Assembly (NCBI GenBank): GCA_002373595.1
Contig: DFKT01000081.1
Span: forward strand, 1 to 5,593
DNA length: 5,593 nucleotides
Origin: Lachnospiraceae bacterium UBA3638
GTDB lineage: Bacteria; Bacillota; Clostridia; Lachnospirales; Lachnospiraceae
Direction: 5' to 3'
The translations under genes and the position numbers were made by a program. The notes under the pieces are model-generated. The model searched no databases. It was not told where the DNA came from and worked only from the letters and a program-made list of their open reading frames with translations. Of this stretch, positions 5,519 to 5,593 are shown piece after piece (within the stretch, counting starts at the first letter, position 1; each line of letters opens with the position of its first letter).

Positions 5519-5527
5519 AAAGGAGGG
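5519..5527 (+). promoter_or_regulatory. Ribosome binding site of istA
   Basis: AAAGGAGGG lies 8 nt before the ATG at 5536, which fixes the start of the transposase gene. Confidence 0.85.
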
Positions 5528-5535
5528 TCAAATCT

Positions 5536-5593
5536 ATGACCAAGTATCGTGAGATCCTTCGGCTAAAAAACCAGGGATCATACAGCACTCTGG
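5536..5593 (+). CDS. istA: IS21-family transposase IstA, N-terminal 19 codons only (3'-truncated by window end)
   Basis: IstA is the DDE-type transposase of IS21 elements and works with the ATPase IstB, which is normally encoded directly downstream. Only the first 19 residues are visible: MTKYREILRLKNQGSYSTL. The opening MTKYREILRL is characteristic of IstA N-termini, leading into the helix-turn-helix that binds the terminal repeats. The catalytic domain lies beyond the window, so integrity cannot be judged. A strong RBS and the repeat-bearing left end 154 nt upstream support the call; without that context 19 residues would be thin evidence. Confidence 0.75.
   Translation, partial: MTKYREILRLKNQGSYSTL

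Larger units (their letters stand above)
5382..5593 (+). mobile_element. Left end of an IS21-family insertion sequence, cut by window end
   Basis: The element is recognised by two linked signs: a cluster of 23-bp repeats at its tip and an IstA-like N-terminus 154 nt inside. The terminus is placed at 5382 because IS21 ends typically begin with TG and TGATTATTCCGG leads directly into the repeats; the exact base is uncertain. The right end, istB and any target duplication lie outside the window. No convincing promoter with both boxes is visible in front of istA, only isolated TATATT (5472) and TATACT (5482) hexamers. Confidence 0.78.

Noticed and set aside
1..5593. CRISPR arrays, tRNA or rRNA genes
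   Set aside because: No regularly spaced repeat-spacer array and no cloverleaf or rRNA-like segment was seen; the only tandem array is the 23-bp IS21 end repeat.

Overview
The window looks like chromosomal DNA from a Gram-positive Clostridia-type bacterium, plausibly Lachnospiraceae or a relative. The reasons are strong AAGGAGG-type ribosome binding sites, an MscL with a C-terminal zinc ribbon, a long-form (type 2) PyrF, a bacterial ADP-glucose-type GlgA and an IS21-type element. The taxonomic guess is inference; nothing in the window fixes the species.

Layout. Positions 1-3969 are a dense, same-strand block of housekeeping genes: the 3' part of mscL (mechanosensitive channel), a TPR-repeat lipoprotein, pyrF (orotidine 5'-phosphate decarboxylase) and glgA (glycogen synthase). 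Gaps are 45, 18 and 39 nt, so they may be co-transcribed, although their functions (osmotic safety valve, surface TPR scaffold, UMP synthesis, glycogen synthesis) do not form one pathway. Positions 3970-4328 are noncoding and packed with signals: a TTTGACTACA tandem/inverted repeat, two consecutive intrinsic terminators, and a near-consensus promoter with one dyad between -35 and -10 and a perfect 15-bp dyad just downstream of the expected transcription start. That promoter drives a two-gene cassette (4329-5036): a small XRE-type helix-turn-helix protein and a very acidic 142-residue protein I do not recognise. A terminator at 5057-5093 closes it.

Positions 5094-5381 are AT-rich with no convincing gene but contain one more good terminator (5253-5282) with no visible gene to terminate. 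From about 5382 the left end of an IS21-family insertion sequence begins: three 23-bp tandem repeats (ATTCCGG...GAGCCAC), a strong RBS, and the first 19 codons of istA, cut by the window end.

Together, positions 1-3969 read as a stable backbone, and everything after glgA reads as accessory DNA: more AT-rich, terminator-insulated, repressor-controlled and next to a mobile element. The best candidate for something undescribed is the operator-controlled HTH plus acidic-protein cassette. Its layout resembles a small self-regulated module (toxin-antitoxin-like or other mobile-island cargo), but no function can be assigned from sequence alone.
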